Of a stretch of 7,648 nt of DNA, positions 1 to 6,517 are shown in pieces. Each line of letters begins with the position of its first letter. The first letter of the stretch is position 1. The notes beneath the pieces were generated by a model. The model saw nothing but the letters and a program-made list of their open reading frames with translations, did no database searches and was not told where the DNA came from. This stretch comes from an uncultured Synergistales bacterium (GTDB taxonomy: Bacteria > Synergistota > Synergistia > Synergistales > Aminobacteriaceae): the NCBI GenBank assembly GCA_905234205.1, contig CAJOGG010000167.1, forward strand, positions 1 through 7,648, given 5' to 3'. Position numbers and translations under genes: made by a program.

Positions 1-1737
1 GAATCGGGCGTTGTTGTGAAAGCGTATGACCACATGGCAAAACTTGATAAATCATGCTCTTCAATTAGCACTGGTGCGCTTCCATATAACATAGCCAAAA
101 TAGCGTGTGATGCTTGTAAGGTTAAACTTGAAACACCTGAAACAACATTCACTAAATTTCCTAATGGACAAGTTACTTTAGGTGTGTATGCAGAGAATGA
201 CATTGAGACTTATAGAGACGTAATAGCTTGGATAGCTCAAACCTGTTGCTGCTTTGTTACTGCTTCAAGGTCGGGCGGCATTCTCTTTAAGTCTTATGAT
301 GGAAATGTGGTAGACACAATTGACGCTGAACACAGATTTACGGGCTGCAGCTTCTCGGATTTCTCAACAAGATACACTGGAATGTCTGTAGTAAATATTG
401 AGAAACAAACCACAAGTTATTACGCAGTATCGCCTGATGATGGTTTAACTTACAACCTTGGCTCAAATCCATTTCTGCAAAACCATATTTCACATTCCCT
501 AACTACCATGAGGGAAGCTATCCTAAATAAGCTGGCGGAAATTGATTACGTTCCCTTCAAAGCAACGTGTATTGGTAACCCCGCATATGATCTTGGTGAT
601 GTGTTAGTGTTCTCGAATGGCATAGCAGACGGCACAAAACGTTCTGTGATCACTAAATACACTTGGAATTATGGTCGCGATTATGTCATGGAAGGTGTGG
701 GCAAAAATCCCGCATTGGCCACTGGTCATAGCAAGAGCGATAAGAATATATCTGGCCTTATTAGTCAAACTGTCTCTAATGAGCTATTTAGATATACAGT
801 ACTGAGAAATGGACAAAGTATTAATATCGCTGACGGGGAAGCACGGTCTATCATTTTCACTCGTTACTTGATGTCATCGCCCTCACATGTGAGATTTAAT
901 TTCGAAGTTCTGTTGACAGTTACGCCTAATGAATCCACCACAAATTTAGCTGAGGTAACGATCGAGAATAACAACACATTAAAATTGACTCCAACGCCAG
1001 CGCCAAATTATGTTATGGTCAGAGCGTTCTATAAAGCTGACGGGGAAGAAATTGTTACGCGTTATCCGATCGAGACATGGGGAGCAGGTAAGCATATTCT
1101 CACTTTGCAATATGATTTAGATCATGACAACACTTTATCTCACAGCTTCGATTTATGGTTAGAAGTTAATGGTGGAAGTGTGGATATTGCGATAAATGAT
1201 GTGTATGAAGTAATTTCATCAACTGGATTAGCGGCTGATAATAACTGGCAGGGAACATTCAGAGCTGACGACGGCAATTTATATGTAGTTAGAGATGGAC
1301 AAGCATACAAAATCCCTGACAGCATTAATATTTATCAATACCCGAGCAAAACATTCTACGAAGCTGACGAAAGCATAAATTATACGGGCCTAGTTGTCAG
1401 AGCTATTTTCGGTGACGGTACATACACAGATATAACGCAGTCTTGTGTGATTAATCCTGTAGAAGGAAGCCCATTTGATCCCACTGATGATAGCTATGTG
1501 GAAATTTACTATACAGTCTACGATATTGAATATGCGACGGGATTTTATCTTACTCAAAATTATGTTACTGGCTTAAATATCACGCCTCCAACCAAGATTA
1601 ATTATCGCAATGGTGAAATCCTTGACTATACGGGATTAGTCGTGAATGCTATTTACAGAGACGGAACGACGCTCAATGTTACAAACTATTGCACCATAAC
1701 CCCAGCAGAAGGAGAAATTTTTAATGGCAATCAATAA
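1..1737 (+). CDS. Phage tail-tip/baseplate hub protein (Tal-like), 5' partial, with C-terminal Ig-like repeats
   Basis: The frame is open from base 1 with no stop, so the GTG at 16 is probably internal and the true start lies upstream; 578 residues are visible. Roughly residues 1-240 resemble the hub domain of siphophage tail-associated proteins in Clostridia phages: VVKAYDHMAKLDKS near the start, ENDIETYRDVIAWIAQ near residues 65-80, and RFTGCSFSDFSTRYTGMSVV near 112-131. Around residues 240-440 comes a beta-rich region (SINIADGEARSI, VETWGAGKHILTLQY-like), the usual region after the hub in this family. From about residue 441 there is one full Ig-like repeat (LVVRAIFGDGTYTDITQSC, NPVEG) and from about 521 half of another, ending TITPAEGEIFNGNQ. 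The hub normally sits at the tail tip and holds receptor-binding parts. The gene ends in mid-domain and overlaps the next gene by 14 nt, which I read as truncation by a cassette insertion. Family assignment is from memory of sequence patterns. Confidence 0.9.
   Translation, partial: ESGVVVKAYDHMAKLDKSCSSISTGALPYNIAKIACDACKVKLETPETTFTKFPNGQVTLGVYAENDIETYRDVIAWIAQTCCCFVTASRSGGILFKSYDGNVVDTIDAEHRFTGCSFSDFSTRYTGMSVVNIEKQTTSYYAVSPDDGLTYNLGSNPFLQNHISHSLTTMREAILNKLAEIDYVPFKATCIGNPAYDLGDVLVFSNGIADGTKRSVITKYTWNYGRDYVMEGVGKNPALATGHSKSDKNISGLISQTVSNELFRYTVLRNGQSINIADGEARSIIFTRYLMSSPSHVRFNFEVLLTVTPNESTTNLAEVTIENNNTLKLTPTPAPNYVMVRAFYKADGEEIVTRYPIETWGAGKHILTLQYDLDHDNTLSHSFDLWLEVNGGSVDIAINDVYEVISSTGLAADNNWQGTFRADDGNLYVVRDGQAYKIPDSINIYQYPSKTFYEADESINYTGLVVRAIFGDGTYTDITQSCVINPVEGSPFDPTDDSYVEIYYTVYDIEYATGFYLTQNYVTGLNITPPTKINYRNGEILDYTGLVVNAIYRDGTTLNVTNYCTITPAEGEIFNGNQ
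1321..1727 (+). repeat. Ig-like (Big_3-type) repeat 1 and the N-terminal half of repeat 2
   Basis: Repeat 1 (1321-1560) shows the pattern seen throughout the downstream protein: a P-x-K-x-x-Y segment, then DESINYTGLVV, DGTYTDIT, a Cys, NPVEG and a final VEIYYTVYD strand. Repeat 2 (from 1561) starts with ITPPTKINY, GEILDYTGLVV and NVTNYCTITPAEGEIF, but stops where the final two strands should begin. The missing strands are found at 2537-2626. Confidence 0.85.
1709..1714 (+). promoter_or_regulatory. Shine-Dalgarno AAGGAG of the first small tail gene, inside the hub gene's codons
   Basis: AAGGAG lies 9 nt before ATG 1724. The same bases encode part of the conserved Ig motif PAEG in the overlapping hub gene, so one stretch serves both as protein motif and ribosome binding site. 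It fixes the start of the next gene at 1724. Confidence 0.75.
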
Positions 1738-2041
1738 AGTAGTTTATGGGACAACAACTCTTTTAGACCTTACGAGCGATACTGTTAGTGCAGCACATTT
1801 AGAAACAGGGTACACCGCCCATGATGCAAGCGGCGAAGTTATTGTGGGCACTCTGAATCCAGGCGGAGCAAGTCCATCAGTCCAGACTAAAACAGTTACG
1901 CCTTATACGACTTCACAAGTTATTACCCCCGATTCTGGTTATGATTATCTCTCACAAGTTACTGTGGCAGCTATTGCTTATACAGAAACGGCAAATGCTG
2001 CGGGTGGAGTTACAGCGACTATAGGAACGGTGGCTCCCTAA
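1724..2041 (+). CDS. Small phage tail-appendage protein, 105 aa
   Basis: The product begins MAINKVVYG, then DLTSDTV, GYTAHDASGEVIVGTL. This N-terminal module of about 44 residues is common in tail-fibre-type proteins of Firmicutes gut phages, where I recall it as hypothetical or tail protein. The C-terminal half (about residues 53-105: KTVTPYTTSQVITPDSGYD, LSQVTVAAI, YTETANAAGGVTATIG) is also a recurrent phage module, predicted beta-rich. There is no signal peptide or membrane segment. ATG 1724 has an AAGGAG site 9 nt upstream and overlaps the hub gene by 14 nt. The stop shares one base with the next start (TAATG), suggesting translational coupling. The first 44 residues match those of the next gene at about 26 positions, so the two arose by duplication. 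A structural role in the tail is likely; the exact function is unknown. Confidence 0.85.
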   Translation: MAINKVVYGTTTLLDLTSDTVSAAHLETGYTAHDASGEVIVGTLNPGGASPSVQTKTVTPYTTSQVITPDSGYDYLSQVTVAAIAYTETANAAGGVTATIGTVAP

Positions 2042-2538
2042 TGGCCGTTAATCATGTTATCTTCGGGGCACAAACATTAATCGACTTGAGAAATGATACT
2101 GTTGAGGCCGATAAACTTCGGAGCGGATATACAGCTCATGATGCTGGTGGTAATTTGATTACAGGAACTTTAGTATCTGCTGCTTTGGACCCCTATGTGT
2201 ATGAACATAATTGCGGGTATATAGCGAATGGACGGTGGATTTATGAGAATCCCACACAAACTTATATCGATATTTATGTGGTGGAAGCTAATCACAGATA
2301 TTTCATAACTTTAGGTGCTGAAGTCGGTACGCGTTTTAGGGCTATGTTCACTACCACGGATATATCGAAGAAAACTTCAGGAAGTGTTACAGGCTCAACT
2401 GTCATTAATACAGATAATCCTGCAGAATTTACAAACGTGATTTATACGCCGTCTTCAAACGGTTACATAGCGATCGGTAAGGACAATGTCGGGAAATCAG
2501 GACTCAAAACGTACGTGTACGATACAACATTAGCTTGG
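1728..2538 (+). other. Inferred 811-bp cassette inserted inside an Ig-like repeat
   Basis: TGG occurs at 1725-1727 and 2536-2538. Joining left and right at this trinucleotide gives codons for F-N-G-Y-R-R-Y-P-VKVVY, one continuous Ig-like repeat with seven residues between the conserved F and the final strand, the same as two other repeats here. The cassette holds nearly all of both small tail genes and ends at the codons for their last residues. Its length is 1 modulo 3, which explains why the two halves of the Ig gene lie in different frames. No transposase, terminal inverted repeat or longer target duplication is seen, so homology-assisted or illegitimate recombination is more likely than transposition. 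Insertion direction is inferred. Confidence 0.6.
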
Positions 2539-2544
2539 TTATAG
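2041..2544 (+). CDS. Phage tail-appendage protein with a C-terminal duplicated 115-aa domain, 167 aa
   Basis: Residues 1-44 (MAVNHVIFG, DLRNDTV, GYTAHDAGGNLITGTL) are a paralogous copy of the preceding protein's N-terminal module. Residues 49-163 form a domain beginning LDPYVYEHN, with YIDIYVVEANHRYFITLGA, RFRAMFTTTDIS, PSSNGYIAIGKDNVG and ending TYVYDTT. A second copy, about two thirds identical, lies inside the long Ig-repeat protein at 3362-3703. I do not recognise the family with certainty; the pattern suggests a beta-sandwich of the carbohydrate-binding type, which is inference. The start ATG overlaps the previous stop by one base (TAATG), with only a weak AGGAA about 13 nt upstream, so coupled reinitiation is likely. 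The gene stops at TAG 2542-2544 immediately after the domain. A receptor-contacting or decorating role is plausible. Confidence 0.85.
   Translation: MAVNHVIFGAQTLIDLRNDTVEADKLRSGYTAHDAGGNLITGTLVSAALDPYVYEHNCGYIANGRWIYENPTQTYIDIYVVEANHRYFITLGAEVGTRFRAMFTTTDISKKTSGSVTGSTVINTDNPAEFTNVIYTPSSNGYIAIGKDNVGKSGLKTYVYDTTLAWL
2185..2529 (+). repeat. Guest domain copy A (115 aa)
   Basis: This is the first of two diverged copies; the other is at 3362-3703. My hand alignment gives about 75 identical residues of about 115, with one single-residue gap. The best conserved blocks are YIDIY, RFRAMFTTTDIS, TPSSNGYIA and KDNVG. The nucleotide sequences are similar but clearly diverged, so the duplication is not recent. 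Confidence 0.85.
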
Positions 2545-2698
2545 GAGGTATCCGGTTAAAGTTGTTTATGATGATGGACACAGTATTCAGGAAGGATATT
2601 TTTATCTGAATGCTATTTTACTCTCAAGAATCTCAGTTACCACACCTCCCACACATCTCACATATAAACCTGGAGAAATTATAGACTATTCCGGACTC
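2534..2698 (+). other. In-frame coding extension upstream of the long Ig-repeat gene, without a usable start codon
   Basis: After the in-frame stop at 2531-2533, the frame of the long Ig gene is open. It reads LGYRRYPVKVVYDDG, then EGYFYLNAILLS, then the start of a new Ig repeat (ISVTTPPTHLTY, GEIIDYSGLVV). The first part (2537-2626) matches the second half of an Ig repeat, so it is protein-coding in origin. No ATG, GTG or TTG occurs in this frame before 2699. The only near-cognate codon with a plausible ribosome site is CTG 2606, with AAGGA ending 9 nt before it. Confidence 0.7.
2543..2548 (+). promoter_or_regulatory. Strong Shine-Dalgarno-like AGGAGG without a matching start
   Basis: AGGAGG overlaps the TAG stop of the preceding gene and looks like an ideal ribosome binding site. 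No start codon in the frame of the long Ig gene lies within range. The nearest candidates, TTG 2562 and ATG 2568/2571/2574, are in another frame and give only a peptide ending at TGA 2607-2609. In the inferred uninterrupted gene these bases encode Arg-Arg, so the match may be accidental. Confidence 0.45.
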
Positions 2699-5600
2699 GT
2701 GGTTACAGCAGAATATTCTGATAGCTCAACTGCTAATGTTACAAACTCATGCACTATTACTCCTGCCGCGGGCAAAGCGTTTGTCCCAGGTGTAGATAAT
2801 TCTGTAACTATCACATATGAAAATCAAAGTACAATTTTGACTTTGAATGAAGCAGTTATTACAGGTCTAACGATTGTTTCGCAAAATCCATGGGAGATTG
2901 CCGCTATATGGTCGGATGGCTCCTATACAGATGTAACGGATTTATGCACATTCACTTATGACGGTAATACAGTCCTTATAGAATATGATGGCTTCTCTAT
3001 TACAGGCGAATTAACAATTGAATCCACTGATCCATTAAGCGTTATCATGGAATACTCAGACGGCTCGGAATTTGATGTTACTGAGGATTGTCAGATAACC
3101 TATAATGGCTACGAAATTATCGTAGAATACGAAGACTTAATAGTCAGTACATGGTTAGTAGCATCTAATCTTCAAATTGTTACGCCACCCACAAAGACTT
3201 CATATATCGCCAATGAAGAAATAGATTATTCAGGAATTGTTGTGAAATACGTTCACAGCGACGGCTCAGAGCATGACGTTACTAATTACTGTGATTTCGA
3301 TCCAGCTTCGGGGACTGTCATCACACAAACCACATATGCCACAATTAGCTGTGCGCCACCATTAGAGCCTTATGTGTATGATCAAAATTCAGGTTATATT
3401 AATAACGGCATTTGGCAAGTTGAGAATCCTACAGGAACTTATATTGATATTTATGAAGTGCAAGCGGGGCATAAATATTGGCTAACATTAGGTGCTACGG
3501 TAGGCAGTCGTTTTAGAGCTATGTTCACGACGACGGATATATCACAGGCTAGCTCAAATGTTACAGGAACATCAATAATTAATGCCAATAATCCAGCAAC
3601 TTATGCAAGCGCAACATACACACCTTCTTCAAACGGTTATATCGCTGTGGCTAAGGATAATGTGGGAGTATCAGGCTTATATACATATCTCTTTGATACA
3701 AGTGCCACAAGCAAAACTGAGAGTGTAACGCTGCCTTTAAGCGTCGCAACATTAGCTTCTATAGCCGTTACAACAATGCCAGACCAAACAGATTATCGTG
3801 ATGGAGCCGCTATCGATTTCTCTGGAATTGCTATTACTGCCACAATGTCAGACGGCGGCACAAGACCTGTTAATGCTGAGGACTGTACATTTAGTCCTGT
3901 AGAAGGGACCGCGTTTGATTCTTCTTCTCCGGTTGTTACAGTTTCTTATGAACTTGGCGGAATTATTGCTTCTACAACATTTGAGCTTGGATTAGTCGCA
4001 TTGACAGGCATAACTATAGGGACATTGCTTCAATCAAATTATGGTTATGGAGAGACATTAATACTTGATGGAACTCCCGTAACAGCAAATTATTCTGATA
4101 ATTCAACGGAAGATGTAACGTTAAGTAGTGGAGTCAGTTTTTCTCCAGCATCGGGCACTTTGGTTACAGTGAACACTGATACTACAATCACGGTGACATA
4201 TACAAATGCTGCGGGTGAAACGGCAACAGAAATTTTCAGTATAACGATTACACCATCAAAATTAATTGGGATAATGGTAACGGCGCCAATAAAGACTAGT
4301 TATCAAATCGGTGATACCATAGATTATACGGGTTTACAAGTTTTTGCTGATTATTCCAATGGAGCTCAAATAGATGTTACAGATGAAGCAACAATGTCTC
4401 CTCCAAATGGTATAACACTTACTAATAATATTCTAATGACAGCCAGCTATGGTGGGTTTATTGCTGCATTGAATAATCCTCAAGTCACGTCTATTCAAGA
4501 ATTAAATCATTTTGAGCTGGATAAAGTAACTTATATAGACGCGGACATTTATTACGGGTATACCAACAAATATCCATTCTTCTTAACAAGATATACCGAG
4601 CAGAAAAACGGGTGGATTATAGAGCATGGATTTGATGAATTTAGGCCAAAATCTTACCGTGCTTGGAGTGTGCAATTTAATCAAGGTACGCCTGCCGCAA
4701 TGGAGTTGAGTAGAGAGGCATTTTATTCTGGTGGCTGGTTCTGGTTTGATGGTGATGATAATAGTGGCTCAAGAGGAGCTTCAAGGTCTAAAGTCGTCGT
4801 CAATACCCAAGAAACTTATCGGCTAATATATGAAAATTATGGGTATCATAGTTTTTCAGTGGGGGATTTAGGAATAGTGTACATATCAGATTTAGGAATT
4901 CCAAGTTCACATAAAATTGCTAACAGCGGTGCTTTGGGATATACTTCTGATAAGTCCATGATGAAGTATACTGATTTGTCGGGCTACCAGCTTAATGATG
5001 AGAATGATTTAACACTTAAACTGGCATACACAACCTCATTGCACTCATCCAGCGATTATTCTATGTTTTTGTGTAACAAGAAGGAAAACTATTCTATTAC
5101 TCCCGTATCAACATATAACAGTCCCACATCTTGCAAGATTAAATTAAGAAGTAACTCCTTTGTCGCATATAAACTGCCTACAGATGATACGAATGGATGG
5201 CAAAGAATAATGATGATCCAAAATTTAACCGGGTATGGAGCTTTGGCATTAAAGGATTATTCTAACGTGCTTTTCTGGGGGAAAAACATAGTCAAAAATT
5301 TCGAAGGAAATGATTGTGCGAAGGATGTCTTGATGTTAGTGTATTCGGTAAGCAACGGAACATTAAGCGCGACAGTATTCAACGTATTATTACGAGACGC
5401 TTTAATTCGTATCAAGGTACCCGTAAAAATATATGTAGCTTCAGAACCGACCAAAACAATTTATGCCGAGAACGAGCTCCTAGATACTACAGGGTTAGTA
5501 GTTAAAGCAGCATATACAGATGGAAGTGAAGAAGATGTTACAAATTCTGTGATATTATCTCCAAATGCTGGTAGCAATATTATCCAGGATTCTACAACAG

Positions 5601-6475
5601 TCGAGGTTAGTTACACAGAATCTGGAGTGTATTTGGAGACGGAATTTACTGTGATTATTGGCAGAGTTCAAAGTTTATCTGTAGCATTTTTGCCGGCCTA
5701 TTCTGATCCCAATGGAATGGATTGTTACAATAGAGCGGGACGAAGGTTATACTACACACCAGGAGAAGATTTTACAGTAACTGCAACAATGATTGACGGA
5801 ACGACGATTGATGTAACCAATGATTGCGAATATTCCCCTTCAAGCACGACAAGTTATGGTAGTCCTGTTTGGAATTACAACGATACTGTCGTTACAGCAA
5901 CTTATACCGCAGGAAACACGATCACTATACCTATAGAATTTCCTAATAACTATAAATTTGCCCCATATACTATTACTCCTCCCACAAAAACTAACTATAG
6001 AGTGGGAGAAGCTCTTGATTTAACAGGTGCAGATTTGCAAAGCGGTTTTACTTATACAAATGGTGATTTATTGTCTGAGGACTGGCATGCAAGAATATCC
6101 AATTCTGAAATAATTGGGGACTTTAAGGGCGTCAATGAATTTGAAGAATCATATGGTGCTACTCCCCAAATAATAACTGAAAATACATCGCGCATATGGT
6201 CATATTTATATCTTGAAGACGGCGAATATGTGTCAGCGTATTTCGATATAACAGTAGCTACACTCCGGTCTATCGCAATCACTCCTCCGACAAAGACTAC
6301 GTATATCATTGGAGAGAATATTGATTATTCTGGCATTATAGTCACAGCAAATTATTCTGACGGCTCAAGTGATGATGTTACAGCAGTTACAGCAGACACA
6401 CTAACCACAATAACCGTTTCATACACGAATATTGGTGGTGAGACGGCTACAGCAACATTCGAAATCACAATTTAA
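2699..6475 (+). CDS. Long Ig-like (Big_3-type) repeat tail protein, 1258 aa from GTG; probable 3' part of a split gene
   Basis: The protein is an array of about eleven Ig-like repeats of about 80 residues, complete or atypical, with the pattern TPPTKT-Y, GE-IDYSGLVV, A-YSDGS-DVT, Cys, P-A-G and a VTVSY strand. By residue from GTG: the rest of a repeat (1-54), two shortened repeats (55-153), a repeat (156-353) interrupted by the guest domain (222-335), three further repeats (354-596), an unrecognised region (about 597-907), then four more (about 908-1258), two of them atypical. There is no signal peptide, TM segment or coiled coil. Ig-like repeats in tail proteins generally extend or decorate the tail and may bind surface or mucus glycans; this role is inferred here. 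GTG 2699 falls inside a repeat (GL-VVTAEY) and has no ribosome site, so it is a nominal start; coding sequence clearly extends back to 2537. The gene may be the severed continuation of the hub gene, translated poorly or by an unusual route. Confidence 0.8.
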   Translation: MVTAEYSDSSTANVTNSCTITPAAGKAFVPGVDNSVTITYENQSTILTLNEAVITGLTIVSQNPWEIAAIWSDGSYTDVTDLCTFTYDGNTVLIEYDGFSITGELTIESTDPLSVIMEYSDGSEFDVTEDCQITYNGYEIIVEYEDLIVSTWLVASNLQIVTPPTKTSYIANEEIDYSGIVVKYVHSDGSEHDVTNYCDFDPASGTVITQTTYATISCAPPLEPYVYDQNSGYINNGIWQVENPTGTYIDIYEVQAGHKYWLTLGATVGSRFRAMFTTTDISQASSNVTGTSIINANNPATYASATYTPSSNGYIAVAKDNVGVSGLYTYLFDTSATSKTESVTLPLSVATLASIAVTTMPDQTDYRDGAAIDFSGIAITATMSDGGTRPVNAEDCTFSPVEGTAFDSSSPVVTVSYELGGIIASTTFELGLVALTGITIGTLLQSNYGYGETLILDGTPVTANYSDNSTEDVTLSSGVSFSPASGTLVTVNTDTTITVTYTNAAGETATEIFSITITPSKLIGIMVTAPIKTSYQIGDTIDYTGLQVFADYSNGAQIDVTDEATMSPPNGITLTNNILMTASYGGFIAALNNPQVTSIQELNHFELDKVTYIDADIYYGYTNKYPFFLTRYTEQKNGWIIEHGFDEFRPKSYRAWSVQFNQGTPAAMELSREAFYSGGWFWFDGDDNSGSRGASRSKVVVNTQETYRLIYENYGYHSFSVGDLGIVYISDLGIPSSHKIANSGALGYTSDKSMMKYTDLSGYQLNDENDLTLKLAYTTSLHSSSDYSMFLCNKKENYSITPVSTYNSPTSCKIKLRSNSFVAYKLPTDDTNGWQRIMMIQNLTGYGALALKDYSNVLFWGKNIVKNFEGNDCAKDVLMLVYSVSNGTLSATVFNVLLRDALIRIKVPVKIYVASEPTKTIYAENELLDTTGLVVKAAYTDGSEEDVTNSVILSPNAGSNIIQDSTTVEVSYTESGVYLETEFTVIIGRVQSLSVAFLPAYSDPNGMDCYNRAGRRLYYTPGEDFTVTATMIDGTTIDVTNDCEYSPSSTTSYGSPVWNYNDTVVTATYTAGNTITIPIEFPNNYKFAPYTITPPTKTNYRVGEALDLTGADLQSGFTYTNGDLLSEDWHARISNSEIIGDFKGVNEFEESYGATPQIITENTSRIWSYLYLEDGEYVSAYFDITVATLRSIAITPPTKTTYIIGENIDYSGIIVTANYSDGSSDDVTAVTADTLTTITVSYTNIGGETATATFEITI
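2861..3157 (+). repeat. Two shortened Ig-like repeats, about 47 and 52 aa
   Basis: The two tandem units are 2861-3001 (TGLTIVSQNPWEIAAIWSDG, TDVTDLCTFTYDG) and 3002-3157 (TGELTIESTDPLSVIMEYSD, FDVTEDCQITYNG). Both keep the DGS-x-x-DVT-x-x-C core and the final strand. Both lack the PPTK-x-x-Y-x-x-GE-x-x-DYSGL segment and the P-A-G-x-x-F loop of the normal repeats. Confidence 0.7.
3362..3703 (+). repeat. Guest domain copy B (114 aa) inserted within an Ig-like repeat
   Basis: It begins LEPYVYDQN and ends LFDTS, and is about two thirds identical to 2185-2529. The flanking protein is one Ig repeat cut open. The N-terminal part (from 3164) runs from SNLQIVTPPTKTSY through CDFDPASG to the ATISC strand, and the C-terminal part resumes at KTESVTLPLSVATL before the next repeat starts at ASIAVTT. 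The insertion point is the hairpin between the last two strands. Confidence 0.7.
4487..5416 (+). other. Unrecognised 310-aa region between Ig-like repeats
   Basis: This stretch (TSIQELNHFELDKV to DALIRIK) breaks the Ig array. It lacks the DYSGL and DGS-DVT patterns and is rich in aromatic and charged residues, for example YRAWSVQF, GGWFWFDGDD and SGSRGASRSK. It lies in the same open frame as the repeats on both sides. The Ig repeat before it looks complete, though short, and a new one starts after it at about 5423. It could be a receptor-binding head carried by Ig spacers; I do not recognise the family. Confidence 0.55.
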
Positions 6476-6503
6476 CTTTCGGCTCACTGGTCCGGAGGTT
6501 TTT

Positions 6504-6510
6504 AAGGAGG
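6504..6510 (+). promoter_or_regulatory. Shine-Dalgarno AAGGAGG deciding the start at ATG 6518
   Basis: AAGGAGG lies 7 nt before ATG 6518 and only 4 nt before an in-frame TTG at 6515, so ATG 6518 is the better start. A second GGAGG at 6494-6498 lies too far upstream. The short gap from 6476 holds no gene or convincing terminator. Confidence 0.75.
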
Positions 6511-6517
6511 TGAATTG

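Noticed and set aside
1140..1325. Minus-strand open frame of 61 codons
   Set aside because: It lies wholly inside the well-supported hub gene, has no recognisable product and no good ribosome site, and opposes all other genes.
1715..1735. Programmed frameshift fusing the hub gene to the first small gene
   Set aside because: The AATTTTTAAT run does not give a good slippery heptamer in the right frame, and ATG 1724 already has a proper ribosome site.
1728..2538. Intron, intein or transposon explanation for the insertion
   Set aside because: No homing endonuclease, intein splice motifs, transposase or terminal inverted repeats are seen; the content is tail-appendage genes.
2544..2649. Pairing of GGAGGT (2544-2549) with ACCTCC (2644-2649) as a ribosome-site switch
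   Set aside because: The match is only 6 bp across a loop of about 94 nt, and ACCTCC-like bases recur because they encode the common TPPT motif of the repeats.
4640..4800. Possible diversity-generating retroelement target (YRAWSVQF, GGWFWFDG region)
   Set aside because: No reverse transcriptase or template repeat is visible in the window, and the segment is not at a protein C-terminus as such targets usually are.
5257..5505. Short open frames on both strands within the long Ig gene
   Set aside because: They are shadows of the real frame; their products match no family I know and they have no gene-like context.
6052..6309. Minus-strand open frame of 85 codons
   Set aside because: It is antisense to the last Ig-like repeats, whose protein pattern clearly shows the + strand is coding.
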